The position numbers were made by a program, and so were the translations under genes. Positions 11,414-23,133 of a stretch of DNA of 64,000 nt are shown here, in pieces. Location: NCBI GenBank assembly GCA_026214975.1, contig CM047808.1, forward strand, positions 67,544,583 to 67,608,582, written 5' to 3'. This stretch comes from Gentiana macrophylla (Eukaryota > Streptophyta > Magnoliopsida > Gentianales > Gentianaceae). How positions within the stretch are numbered: position 1 is the first letter of the stretch; every line of letters starts with the position of its first letter. The notes beneath the pieces were generated by a model that was given only the letters and a program-made list of their open reading frames with translations, searched no databases and was not told where the DNA came from.

Positions 11414-12708
11414 TGTTGAAATAGTGTCCTAAACCGAATCGGGTTGGACCGGATCGACGGGTCGGATCATATATTAAATGGCTTTTACGGTGTCATATAT
11501 CGTTCTTTTAAAGAACCAATTGTGAAATGTTACATGATAACGTCCTTAGTATTAAAGCGTGATAGAGAAACCATGATAGGCGATTATGGTTGATGAGATC
11601 TCTAATCACTTTAATAAGTTTGATACTTAAATGTCTCTACAGGTGATGTCTTTGTTAAAGAGGGCATTTTTGCTACGAATAGGCTAGAACCTATTATATG
11701 TCTTCTCGCTTTTAGGGTGGGATATATCTCATCTATTGAAGTGTATAGACACTTGGGTATGACGTGGGCGTGTATTAGAGAAAATGACGTTAGGTGACCC
11801 ATTTACATCATTAAGTGTCACACTATGTGGCGGTTGTGTAATTATCCTTAGGACCGAGTCTCTACATGGAATCACGGTTTGGATTGTTATGCTTTGACAC
11901 TATTGAAGTTTCCCCAGCCACGGGCGATCATGCGGTAGTGGTTGGGTGTGATCTTGAAGCATCGCGGAGTATACATGTTTGGTAAATGCGGAAATCGCGT
12001 ACCCTATCAGTTGGGTGAATATCCAAAAGGGTCTTCTTATAAATAATGTCTTACTCTCGTGAATCTTTGCAAAGTGGAAGTAAATGAGTTACTTTGAGAG
12101 AGTATGATATCCAGATTATAAGATACGGTCGTTAATGTTTGACACTCGACGTACGACCGTATGGATATTATTGCAGCGGTAGGATTGTAATTTACACGGT
12201 AACTGTTTCACATGAAAGGTAGTAGTCATTGCATTTGACTCTTCCGATGATTGGGGGTCATGGTGTGTTTCTAGACGCTATCCCATGATCGTTAGGCTGA
12301 AGGGCATTTTCGTAAATTGCACTTTGTGTCTACGGCCAACATATTTGGAAGTCTATCGGGTCACACACATATGAACATCTAGCCGGATTAAAATGTGGTT
12401 GTACATGATAACTAAATAAGGAAAGTTTATCTCATGCTATAAAGGTTATAGTAGTAAATTAATATGGTGGTATTTACTTATGAATAAATGAAATACAAGA
12501 TATTGATTATATTTATTAATTAAAAAATGTTCCGGATGCCAAAATATTGGCTATAGGGGCGCATATATTATTGTGTATAAAGATACACTTGGATTATGCA
12601 ATTTAATTAACATGATTACCATATATTAATATAAGATATTAATATATCAATATATATAGTCACATGCGTGACTTGCACTTAGATTGTGCTTGTGCACATT
12701 TGTTTCCA

Positions 12709-12710
<2 letters not shown>

Positions 12711-12779
<69 letters not shown>
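12711..12779. repeat. (AT)n-(AG)n compound microsatellite inside the LTR
   Basis: About 18 AT units are followed by about 16 AG units. The third LTR copy has a long (TA)n at the corresponding place (21584-21665), and the second copy has only a degenerate AT-rich stretch. This is a mutable site within the LTR. Confidence 0.95.
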
Positions 12780-12783
<4 letters not shown>

Positions 12784-13025
12784 TTTGTGTGATATATATG
12801 TAATATATACACATGTGTAAATTGATTTATGGTAATAAGATAAATATAGTCAATATAAGATATTGACAATATATTGGAAATATTTAATATAAGATATTGA
12901 ATATTAATGAGATAAATCAATCAAATATATTTTCCTTATTTTATTAGGAAAAGATTTTCTTTCTCCCCAATCGACTAGGAGGCTAATCCCAATCAGATTG
13001 GGAATCACAAGGGGCGCACCACACT

Positions 13026-13034
13026 CTATTTAAA
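13026..13034 (+). promoter_or_regulatory. Putative TATA box in LTR 1
   Basis: CTATTTAAA lies at the same relative place as TATAAAT at 16536-16542 in the second LTR and TATATAATA at 21875-21883 in the third. The three together support a promoter element. Confidence 0.45.
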
Positions 13035-13401
13035 GGAGGGGTTGGCTAGCTCTTTCGATCATCATAATTCCAAGAGCTAATAGTTCTTGTGAAAAATAAA
13101 GAGCTTCTTAGGAGAGATTTAGAGAGAGAGAAAAAGTCGGTCTAGCAACCGGATTTTTCTAGTAGCAATCCAATGGTGGATTCCGGTGGGTTGTTCGTGT
13201 GGATTAGCGGTAGAGGCCGAACACTTGGCCGGCTCCATGCACCACTACTCTCCTTAGACGGTCAAAGCGTCGATCTTTTAGATCAAGTAAGGTAACCACC
13301 GTCTTTAGCTTATTTGTTTATTGCTTAAACGAAGTCGATCTTGGGTAAAAGGAAATCAAAATTTTGAATTCCGCTGCGTTCCCGCGTAGATTTCCTAACA
13401 G

Positions 13402-13414
13402 TGGTATCAGAGAC
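13402..13414 (+). other. Primer binding site, initiator tRNA-Met type
   Basis: TGGTATCAGAGAC lies one base after the LTR end CCTAACA. Confidence 0.85.
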
Positions 13415-13792
13415 AGCTTCGAGCTTAAGCAATAATGATGTTATTTTGCGTAGTTAATTTTATCGTTTAAATCACGTAATTAAAAGATGAAAGATTTTAG
13501 ATTCACAAAACTATACACGAAAAGAATAAAAGAAAAAAAAAGGAGATCGGGTGGTGCTCGGCCGACTGGCGGGGGCACCACTGCCGTCGGCGGCTTGACC
13601 TTATGGTGGTGGTTTGGCGGATCTTAGCGGATCTCATCCTTTTGTTTGGTGTATTTTGTGTTTCTATATGGTTCATAGTTGTGATTAATAATATCTCCTT
13701 TGTTTGGTTGTGTCATATGACTAACTAATGGTTCAAATAGTTTGGGCATTGGGATGCCACATTGCATTAATATAATATGGCTTTTCCAAACT

Positions 13793-13892
13793 NNNNNNNN
13801 NNNNNNNNNNNNNNNNNNNNNNNNNNNNNNNNNNNNNNNNNNNNNNNNNNNNNNNNNNNNNNNNNNNNNNNNNNNNNNNNNNNNNNNNNNNN
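13793..13892. other. Assembly gap, exactly 100 Ns
   Basis: A run of exactly 100 Ns is the usual placeholder for a gap of unknown size. The true interior of the element may be much longer than shown. Confidence 0.95.
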
Positions 13893-14934
13893 ATTTATGG
13901 ACTCAAAAAGTTTCTATATAAGTTTTTTACTTTGATAATCAAAAGAATTTGATTTGATCAAAAGAAAGGATATTACAAATGTGCAAAAGGGTTAGTGGGA
14001 ATGTCACAGGTGTTTTTGAGCAAGGTATTGAATATCCTTCCCGAGGAATGTCATCCTGTTACATGAGTTAATGCTTGGTAGTTCAAGGTCTTTATGAAAG
14101 TTCTTGGCGAGTGTGATTCTTATTTTGGAAATAAGAATCTATAGTGATAGATTCGTAGTCGCTAGGTTATCACAGCCACCGCATAGATGAAATGATAAAG
14201 TAGTTTAGCATAGACCATGCCGAGAGACACTTCTAGTCACTGCTTCTCGAGGTTCATCTATGATAGGACGTCGATCCCAAAGGTATGGTCAAAGATGATA
14301 TTTATGGAGGGTTCCCATTGCCATTGTAGTAGGATCCATCATAAGAGTTGTGGTGGATGGTCATACTGCGCATGAAGAGTCATGAGCATGTATGAAAGAT
14401 ATTCTGTAAATGTCAAGAATACCTCTTAAAAGTGTTAAGGATGGGTTCCTAGTTTATTGAAACTTGGAGTTGGATAAATGTAGATATATAGATAAAACCA
14501 AGAGTCTTATGAAGATAGTGGGAGCTAATATCTGAATTTGCATTCACTTTGATTAAGTGACACAAGGAGCGTGAAATGTTCTTAGCCGAAAATCACTCAT
14601 GAGATTCTAAATCGGGCCAAACACAATAGTGCCTTAGAGGCGCCATGCGAGAGCAAAGACATGGATCTAAGAGTTTCATTCATGAACCTTGTATGGTTCT
14701 TCCACCTTTACTATATAGCAGAGATATAGTGGTAGATTCATTTCTTGAAGCAAAAGTGTGGTCTTGTCTCAGAGATTCATGTGTGTGTTGTCTTGGTCAT
14801 TTGGAGCATGATATGAAGATAGTCTCGAGTCCCCATGGATAGTGATCCATTCATGCATAGTATAGTCGCAAGTATTGCATGAGATTCTTGTGTTTCAACT
14901 TGGTCTTAGGTGTGTGAGTGATTGGCTTTAGGCC

Positions 14935-14945
14935 AAGTAGGAGAA
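14935..14945 (+). other. Polypurine tract before the 3' LTR
   Basis: AAGTAGGAGAA directly precedes the TGTTGAAATAG start of the LTR, as expected for the plus-strand primer. Confidence 0.7.
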
Positions 14946-16907
14946 TGTTGAAATAGTGTCCTAAACCCAATGGGGTTGGACCGGATCCGACCGGGTCGGA
15001 TCAATTCTACTATTTCTTTATGTTTGTACATATATCAAATGTCTTTTCTATAGTTACATATGTGTTTGTTTAGCGGACCAATTATGATATTGTATATATG
15101 ATAACATCCCTAGTGTCAAACTGTGAAAGATAAATCATAATAGTGATTATGGCTGGTGAGATCTCAACTCGCGTTAAAAGGTTTGATACTTAAATGTCTC
15201 AAGTCGTATGTGCTATTAAACAGGACATTAATAGTAAGATTAGACATGCACATATTGGATGTCTTCTATATTATTTATGATAGGGATAGATCATGTCTAT
15301 CGAAGTGTAGAGACACTTGGACTATACGTGGAAATGTATTAGAGAATGTGTACGTTAGAATGACACACTTACTTTATTAAGTGTCTCATTTTGTGGGCGG
15401 TTGTGTAATTATACTAAGACCGGAGTCTTTATGACATCATGGTGTGGATTGTCATACTTTGACAATATTGAGGATTCCCCTAGCCATGGGGCGATCATGC
15501 GGTAGTGATTGGGTATGATACTGAAGCATGCGTAGGATTCCTGTTGCTCGTCCGATTCGCGTATCCTTTGAATTAGAGTAAATATCCGATAGGGCCTTCT
15601 TATAAGGATTATCTAGCTCTTGTGAATCTTTGCAAAGTGGAAGTAAATGAGTTACTTCCAGAGAGCATGATATCCCGATTATAAGATACGATCATTGATG
15701 TGCTGACACTCGAGATACAATTGTATGGATATTATTACAGTGATAGGATTGTATTTACACGGTAACCGTTTCACATGAAAGGTAGTAGTCATTCCATTTG
15801 ACTCTTCCGATGATTGGGGGTCACAGTGTGTTGCCAGATGCTCTTCCGTGATCATTAGGTATGAAGGGTATTTTAGCAAAAGCACTTTGTGCCTACGGAC
15901 AACATATTCGGAAGCCTATCGAGTCACACACATAAGAACATCTAGCCGACTAAAATACGGTCATAGTGATAACCAAATAAGGAAAGGTTTATCTCAATCA
16001 GAAAGTGTTTTTAGGGGAATCAGAAAGTGTTATAGTGATAAATTAATATGATGATATTTATTTAATATGAATAAATTAAATAAAAGATATTAATTATGCT
16101 GATTAATTAAATATACATATTTGATGTATATGTCGAAATATATATGTATATATGATATACATGTATTTTGCGAATCAATTAATCATAGTATCATATTAAT
16201 TAAGAATATTCCGGATGCCAATTTATTGGCATGTAGGGCACATGTCGTAGGTGTATAAGATAAACTTGGATTGTACAATTAATTAATAGTATTACCATAT
16301 ATTAATATTATATATTAATAGATTTGCATAAATTGATTTATGGTAATGTGATAAAGATAATCAATATTAGTTCTTGATAATATCTTGGAAATATTTAATA
16401 TGAGATATTAAATTAAATGAGATAAATCAATCAAAAATATTTTCCTTATTTTACTAGTAAAAGGTTTTTCTTTCTCACAATCTGCTAGGAAGCTTCTCGC
16501 AATCAGATTGGGACTACATGAGGCGCAGGTCACCTTATAAATGTGAGGTGGGTGCCAAGCTCTTTTGAATCATCACAATTAGATGAGTTCTAATTTACTA
16601 TAAAAATATGAGAGCTTTCTAGAGAGACTTTTTGAGGGAGAGAAAAGGTCGGTCTAGCAACCGAGTTTTTCTAGCAGCAATCCATGGTTGGATTCCGACG
16701 GGTTGTTCGTTTGGACTAGCGGTAGAGGCCGAACACTTGGGCGGCTTCATGTAGAAACATAACCGTAGACAAAGCAATGATTTATTTTAGACCATCCAAG
16801 GTATTCTCTTAGTCTATTTCTTTTATGCTTGTTGTCAAACGGTTGATCCCAGTAAAAAGGAAATAAAATTTAAATTCAATGCTGCTTCACGCATAGATTT
16901 CCTAACA
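14946..16907 (+). repeat. 3' LTR of the 11.4-16.9 kb element
   Basis: This 1962-base copy of the 11414-13400 LTR has clearly visible substitutions and small indels. One is a short duplication around AATCAGAAAGTGTT near 16.0 kb. Its TATA-like motif is TATAAAT at 16536-16542. Confidence 0.9.
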
Positions 16908-17865
16908 TTAATTTCCTTCCTAATACCAACAACCGTCCAAAAGAGTTCACACACTTATCCATCTACCCTTTGTTTCCCTACTTCTTTTACATAATAAATC
17001 GTGAATCATGATCGTTAGCTCTATTTTGCTTAGTCAATTTGCCCAATCTGCATGTCTCCAGCTGGAAATGCCTGACTTCCACCCTTTCATTTAATGCTCC
17101 TCGTGCGAATCGGAAGACCAAGCATAGGCACTGCTGAAGGGCACATTTTAAGATTCTCATTTCCTTTTAGATCAAACCTAGATTATTAGTTTTGTGTCCA
17201 TGGAACTAATTTAAAAGTTTTACGTCATGAGATGTGGTATGCCTGACTAGGTCTCATTCTAGTGGATATGGGTCTTAAGGAGGGTAGAATATAAAATTTC
17301 TACCTTCGATCGAAGCTCTATGTCTCATTCAATCCTTCACAAGCTTCCTTCAAAGGGAGATTCCATAAGCGGATACTCGGATTGGGCTTAAAGTCCCCAC
17401 CGAGCGGTCTGCTGTCTATTGATGCAATCGATGCTTGACCGAAACCTCTTTTATCTCTATATTATGAGGAATTGACTCTTCCCAAACCGCGGCCGCTATC
17501 ACTTCATTTGATCGCTTCGTACACTCCACTTGCTTTAGTGCTCGCTCCGGTACACTCTTGGGTTGGATTGAAAACCTTGTTTTGAGATAGCATGAAAGAT
17601 TCCCTTGATAAGAGCGATCTTAAAGCGGAAATTCATAACTCTCGCCTCATCCGCCCTTTTGACTTATGGTATAATTTACTTGCTTTTCAACCCAAGCTAT
17701 TTTATAACCAGAAAGAAATACCTCTCTTTCGGGATAATTCTCGTCCCTATATATAGTAGTCAATCTGTGGGACATTGAAAGAAGCTATGCACCTTCATTG
17801 AATGTTATTGAATGCAAGCCCTTTCATCCTAATCTCATCTACTAAAAAGGGGGTCCAGGCGTGGT
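16908..17865. other. Spacer, possibly organelle-derived (mitochondrial-like)
   Basis: There is no reading frame of note. Base composition and word use between about 17.1 and 17.85 kb differ from the AT-rich neighbours (for example TTGATGCAATCGATGCTTGA and GGGAGATTCCATAAGCGGA) and remind me of plant mitochondrial intergenic DNA. I cannot name a gene in it, so this is an impression, not an identification. Confidence 0.3.
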
Positions 17866-18015
17866 TATTTGGGACACATCGGCTATTATAGACGCATCAT
17901 GAAACACTTTGCAAAGCACGGAATAGAATTATTGCAGATGATTAAGCACGGAACACTTTGGGGCCACGACATGATTAAGCCTTTAAGCATGCGGATGATT
18001 GTTTGCTGTCAGCCC
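17866..18015 (+). pseudogene. Shard of Ty3/gypsy reverse transcriptase
   Basis: The plus strand encodes YLGHIGYYRRIMKHFAKHGI followed by LLQMIKHGTLWG. This fits the gypsy RT connection region, where families show FLGH.GYYRRFI..FSKIA.PL..LL followed by F.W. Only about 50 residues remain, with no RT palm and no RNase H. It could have arrived with the organelle-like block before it. Confidence 0.55.
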
Positions 18016-18104
18016 CAGTTTCTAGATTGGAATACGGATTAATTAAGGTTTGGGTTCTTGAATTTAAGGTTATTGTTGTTCAATTAAGAGATGAGGGGTA
18101 TTAT

Positions 18105-18610
18105 GGGTATAGGTAGGCCTGTAAGTGAGCCTTAAAGATCGATTCGATTCGGCGTGTTCGGCTCGAAAAAGTTCGGTTCGGGGCTCGACTCGTATCATCA
18201 AACGTAGAATAGGGCCTTGGAAATTGGTATTCGGACAAACGAGCCGAACATGTTCGAACATGTTCGGCTCGTAGAGTTGCAGGGTATTTTTGGACATGTT
18301 ATGTTATATTTTGTAATAGGGCCTTGAACATTTTGGACATGTTATGTTATATTTTGGGACATGTAATGTATTATTTTGGTTTTGGACATGTATTTTTGAA
18401 CTAGAATTATTTATTGGGTATTTTGAATTTTCGGACCGAACATGTTCAACTATTCGAACTGCTCGAGCGAATAGTACCGAATTTTTCCTTTTTTGAAGTT
18501 CAGGCGAACCAATCCTCGATATTTTAGGCTCGAAAATTTCGAACCGAATCGAGCCATGTATTCAAACATGTTCGAGCCGAACCGAACTACTCCAGGGTTC
18601 GATAGGGTTC
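18105..18610. repeat. Palindrome-rich interspersed repeat (TTCGGCTCG / GAACATGTTCG words)
   Basis: The words GAACATGTTCG, TTCGGCTCG and their complements recur in both orientations across 500 bases, and GGACATGTTATGTTATATTTTG occurs twice. Such GAGCCGAAC-type repeats are common in plant genomes, but I cannot assign a class. No coding capacity is evident. Confidence 0.5.
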
Positions 18611-18762
18611 GCCTGCTTCTGCACTCTAGTATTGGATTATCGTTTAAAGAAAAAAAGTCTATTTAAATAAATAAGATCTTTGCAAAGTGTACAATATAAA
18701 CAAATATCCGTTCAATAATGTTTTCAATTGTACTTTATGATTGTCTTTAAATTGTTCTCTCA

Positions 18763-18766
<4 letters not shown>

Positions 18767-18796
<30 letters not shown>
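18767..18796. repeat. Poly(T) tract
   Basis: About 30 consecutive T bases. It could be the poly(A) scar of a minus-strand retroposon, but no element is recognisable to its right. Confidence 0.9.
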
Positions 18797-18799
<3 letters not shown>

Positions 18800-19989
18800 C
18801 GACAATAACTTTTTACTTTTTACATGGTACAACTATATTTTTAGAATACGAAGATATTAAAAAATAGCTGAAAGAGGCTAAAATGCACTCCTTATTACCT
18901 AAGAAATAAATAGGACACAAAACATGGAAAATTTGTAAAAAGGACAAAATAATATATCTACTAGACAAAAATAACCTTACATATAATAAAACTAAAGACG
19001 TGTTCCACTCCAGCACAAGCGTCGCTCCTTTTCTTTTCATTTTTTTTCCCTGAAAGTCGTTCGTTCCTTCTTCCTTTTTAATAATAATGATTATTATTAT
19101 TAAAATTATTTGCAACAAGAAAATTTGTTTTGGTTTTTAATAAATAACAACCGTAACTTTTGATTTAGATCTCCAATTATCAAAATTCTTCCACTATAAT
19201 TTATATTTTTCAACTCCTTTTTATATCTTATATGATACCTTTCTCATGTAATTTTGAGAATCCAAAAACCATTTAATCTACACTCTTTACATTATCTTGT
19301 AACACCGTCACACATTTCATAAATAATACACAATGGTATTAACACCTTTTGTATACAATAACACCCTCATATTAACACCTTATAATTTTGCAAGAACACA
19401 TTATTCTCACGATAAGTGACACCACAAAAAAACTAGTGTCATCACAAGAAGACCTACAATACTCACGATGTGATAACATATTATGTACTCACAATAACAC
19501 TTCATAATAAAGAATAATAACACCTTATGTACTCACAAGAATAATAATAAAGAATAAAGAAACACCCTATAAAACTAATGTCATCACAAGAACATCTACA
19601 ATCTGTAAAGAGTAATGAAGAACACCTTATAAACTCAAGAAAGCTTAGAGAGTATAAGTGAAATTTACAATGACATCTTAATATAGCCCACATATTCATT
19701 CGAAAATAGTTGATTAACTTACTTCAATCTATTATGTAGCAGAGGTCTAATAAAGGGTAGTTGAAACAAGAAAAATGCAAAAAATAATTATATATATAGT
19801 TGACCTCAAGCGTATCATTATAAGAAAAAATGCACATAAAAACGCATGTTCAAAATGGCCTACTACTACTAGTCTAGTAGGATGACTCTCCATCTCTAAT
19901 TGCACATGAAAGGGAGGAGGAACAACAAATGAATAAAAGGGGTGTAAACATGCGGCTTGTCCTCAAGGTATCGCATAGTTTCTGCGTTT
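18797..19989. repeat. AT-rich spacer with degenerate AACACCTTAT / TCACAAGAA repeats
   Basis: No gene is seen. Between about 19300 and 19660 the words AACACCTTAT, ACTCACAAGAATAA and TGTCATCACAAGAA recur in irregular order, a decayed minisatellite. The minus-strand frames 18813-19118 and 19502-19699 lie in low-complexity DNA and lack motifs. Confidence 0.5.
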
Positions 19990-20275
19990 AAATTACCTCA
20001 ATATCTCCCATAATGCTCTTAATGACCTTCTCCCAAAGTCATTACACATTTTACAAACTCCGTGTTTTCGATATCGGTTCCAACAATTTGACATGACCTT
20101 TTTGCCAACACTTTTCACATTGCCAAAAATTCAAGATCTTCATCTTCAATGGAAATATTTAAGTGGGACTATTGATTTCTTGCCTCTACCTTATAATGCA
20201 TAGAGTGTAAGTGTGCTCGATCTTTCGAATAATCAATTGAGGGGTGATTTCCTGAAGGATTTGGATCGCTGTTTG
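19990..20275 (+). pseudogene. Leucine-rich-repeat receptor-like protein relic
   Basis: Three consecutive LRR-type units can be read on the plus strand. They are LNISHNALNDLLPKSLHIL, then VFDIGSNNLT in another frame, then LPKIQDLHLQWKYLSGTIDF and VLDLSNNQLRGDF. The LDLSNNQL.G form is the plant extracellular LRR consensus seen in receptor-like proteins and kinases. There are frameshifts and a stop, and the 3' side is cut by the LTR at 20276. It is a host-derived fragment, the only one I recognise in the window apart from organelle DNA. The rest of the gene is not found beyond the LTR. Confidence 0.75.
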
Positions 20276-20654
20276 TGTTGAAATGGTGTCTTAAACTGAA
20301 TTGGGTTTGACCGGATCCGATCGGGTCGGGTCATTACAGTCAATTTAGATTATGTAATAAGTTAATTATGATTAATACAAGGAACCTTTTTGTTATTATA
20401 TATGTTTAGTTTATCTTTATGAACCAATTTTGTTATTGTATATATAGTAACGTCCTAAGTATTAAGAAGTGATAGAGAATCCATGATAATGATTATGGTT
20501 GATGAGATCTCCAATCATTTTCATAAGTTTGATACTTAAATGTCTCTGGTCGTATGTACTTTCAAACAGGATATTGATAGTATGATTAGACTAGCACGTA
20601 TTGGATGTCTTTTGTCTTATTGAAGATAGGGATAGATATCGTCTATAGAAGTGT

Positions 20655-20722
20655 AGAGACACTTGGACTGTACATGGACGCGTATTAGAGAGACACTTGG
20701 ACTGTACATGGACGCGTATTAG
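20655..20722. repeat. 34-base tandem duplication inside the LTR
   Basis: The segment containing GACACTTGGACTGTACATGG occurs twice in direct succession. The other two LTR copies have a single unit. Confidence 0.85.
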
Positions 20723-21581
20723 AGAACGCGTACGTTACCCTGACACACTTACATTAAGTGTCGCAGTATGTGGCAGTTGTGTAATTATCCTGAGACTGGA
20801 GCCTTCATGGCATCTCGGTGCGGATTGTTATGCTTTGACACAATTGTGGTTTCCTTAGCCATGGGGCTATGATGAGGTAGTGCTCGGGTATGATATTGAA
20901 GCATGTGTAGGATACATGTTTGTTCATCCGGAAATCATGTATCCTAATAGTAGGAGTAAATATCCAAAACGGCCTTCTTATAAGGAATATCTAGCTCCCT
21001 TGAATCTTTGCAAAGAGGGAGTAATTGAGTTATTCCGAGAGAGCATGATATCCAGATTATAAGGTACGATCGTTGATGTATTAACACTCAAGATACAATT
21101 GTAAGGATATTATAACAAATGATATGATTCTATTTATATGATAACGGTTTCGCATGAAGGTAGTAGTCATCGCATTTGACTCTTCCAATGATTGGGGGTC
21201 ACGATGTGTTGCTAGACGATATTTTGTGATCGTAAGGTATGAAGGGCATTTTTGTAATTTCACTTTGTACATACGGCCAACATATTCGGAATCCTATCGG
21301 GTCACACACATAAGAACCTATAACCGGAATAAAATGTGGTTATAGTGATAACCAAATAATGAAAGTTTTATCTCGATTATAAAGTGTTATTGTGATTAAT
21401 TAATATGGTGGTATTTATTTATTGTGAATAAATTAAATACAAGATATTATTTGTGTTGATTAATTAAAGAATATTACGGATGCCAATTAATGGCAAATGT
21501 GGCGCAGGATGATGTGTATAAGATACACATGAATTTTGCAAATTAATTAATTAGTATTGTGTTATTATAGATCTATAAGTG

Positions 21582-21583
<2 letters not shown>

Positions 21584-21665
<82 letters not shown>
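21584..21665. repeat. (TA)n microsatellite inside the LTR
   Basis: About 40 TA units, at the position that holds the AT/AG repeat in the first LTR copy. Confidence 0.95.
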
Positions 21666-21671
<6 letters not shown>

Positions 21672-22261
21672 CTGATTTATGGTTATATAATAAAGATAGT
21701 CTATATTAGATATTGACAATATCTTTGATTTATTTAATATGTGATATTGAATTAAGTGAGATAAATCTAGAGTATCTATTTTCCTTATTTCACTAGTAAA
21801 AGGTTTTCTTTCACCTAAATCCACACAAGAAGCTTTTCAATTGGGAATGGGACACAGTGGGGCACAGGTCACCCTATATAATAAAGAGTGACAAGCTCGT
21901 TTGATCACCACAATTCGAAGATTTCTAATTTACAAAATAAACAGAGACCTTCTTAGAAAGAGTTATTGAGAGAGAGAAAAGGCCAGTCTAGCAACTGTGC
22001 TTTTCTAGTAGCTATCCAATGAGGATTTCAACAAGGTGCTCGTGTGTATATTGATAGAGGCCGGACACAGGGACGGCTTGCGCGCACTACTACTCTCCTT
22101 ACATAATCAAAGCTTCGATTTTATAGATCAAACAAGGAATTCACTGTGGACGGCTTGCACGCACTACTACTGAACGTGTTTATTGTTTTAAATGAAGTCG
22201 ATCTTGGGATCAGAAATCAATTTTTAAATTTCGCTGCGTAAAACTAGTTGATTTTCTGACA

Positions 22262-23133
22262 GTGGTATCATTGCGAACTTCGAACATAAGCAATAAGCAT
22301 GAAATAAATTGCATAGTAATAATACTAGATGCACAATTTAAATTCACAGAATGAAGAACAAAAATATAAAAAAAATATAATAAGCGTTCGGCGGTAGGCT
22401 GCTCGGCCGATCGTCATGCACACCCACCTTGAAGATGCTGCGCGCGGCTGCTGCTATGGTTGCCGGCGCCGGCTAGTGGCTCTTGGTGAACCAAAAAAAA
22501 TTTGTTTTGTTGTTTTGTCAATTTTATTATACATTCATAGCTCTTTGTTAAGTCAATGTCATGTGGGTAACCAATGGTTGAAATAGTTTGGACCATTAGG
22601 ATGCTAATGGCACTATGGTACAATAGGGTTGGTTATGGTCCACAATTATAGACTTATGATTAACCTTGGCTGTTCCAATTTTTGTTTGGAATAGGCCTAG
22701 GCCCTTTTCAAAATTTTGATTTTTGAAAGGGCCTAGGTTGGTGCCTTTTGGTTTTGAAAACCATGGGCATCCCTTTTGATTAGGAATCAAAAGGAAAGAA
22801 ACAAAAGAGACTAAATTTCTAATTTTGATTTATTTTAGAATAGTTATAATTATTTAAAATTAAAATTGAAATCGTTTAGAATTAACCATTAATTTTATTT
22901 CTATAAAGGTCATTTAATGAAATAAATGATAATTTATTCATTGATTTGATAAAATAAGACGCAAGTTGTTAACTTTTGTTTTGTCTTTTTCATAAGATGT
23001 TATTGTATGCATTAGATAATGTGTAAAAATAATATGATTATATGAAACATTTTGATCATGGACTCGACCAATAGGATATATGTGTGTGATATAATTTTCT
23101 GTCGGTTCTTAAATTTTTATCCTAGGCCGTTAT
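22262..23133 (+). other. Interior remnant after the third ~2 kb LTR
   Basis: The primer site is a decayed TGGTATCATTGCGAAC at 22263. The sequence then follows the pre-gap interior of the 11.4 kb element, with a CTCGGCCGATCG block near 22.4 kb and TGGTTGAAATAGTTTGG near 22.58 kb. It continues past the point where that copy hits its gap, so it shows some of what the gap may hide. No protein motif is present. Confidence 0.6.

Larger units (their letters stand above)
11414..13400 (+). repeat. 5' LTR of the 11.4-16.9 kb element
   Basis: This 1987-base LTR is repeated at 14946-16907 and 20276-22261. It carries the GACCGGATC..GGGTCGGATC block near the start and a dinucleotide repeat near 12.7 kb. 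Its 3' end contains TAGCAACCGGATTTTTCTAG, also shared. It interrupts the copia fragment at 10594-11413. Confidence 0.9.
13401..14945 (+). other. Non-coding interior of the ~2 kb-LTR element
   Basis: The part before the gap resembles the interior after the third LTR copy (22262 onward): both have a CTTCGA..TAAGCAATAA start, a CTCGGCCGA block and a TGGTT.AAATAGTTTGG block. After the gap there is no copia or gypsy motif in any frame. The one plus-strand frame (14645-14842, 65 residues) has no recognisable feature. Confidence 0.65.
11414..16907 (+). mobile_element. LTR retrotransposon with ~2 kb LTRs and short non-coding interior
   Basis: Two LTRs (11414-13400 and 14946-16907) both begin TGTTGAAATAGTGTCCTAAAC and end CCTAACA. 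A tRNA-Met primer site follows the first and a purine-rich tract (AAGTAGGAGAA) precedes the second. The interior shows no gag or pol motif, so the copy looks non-autonomous. However, it contains a 100-N placeholder gap, and an unknown length of interior may be missing. The 5-base flanks (TCCTA left, TTAAT right) do not match, so I cannot confirm a simple insertion. Confidence 0.75.
20276..22261 (+). repeat. Third copy of the ~2 kb LTR (5' LTR of a truncated element)
   Basis: It starts TGTTGAAATGGTGTCTTAAAC and ends TCTGACA, is 1986 bases long, and aligns with the LTRs at 11414 and 14946. A primer site follows at 22263. No 3' partner is visible, because other elements begin at 23134. The left flank is GTTTG. 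Confidence 0.85.

Noticed and set aside
12660..12920. 86-residue minus-strand reading frame with SLSLSLS and IYIYIY runs
   Set aside because: It is the translation of the AT/AG microsatellite inside an LTR.
21573..21824. 83-residue reading frame with IYIYIY run
   Set aside because: It is the translation of the (TA)n tract in the third ~2 kb LTR.
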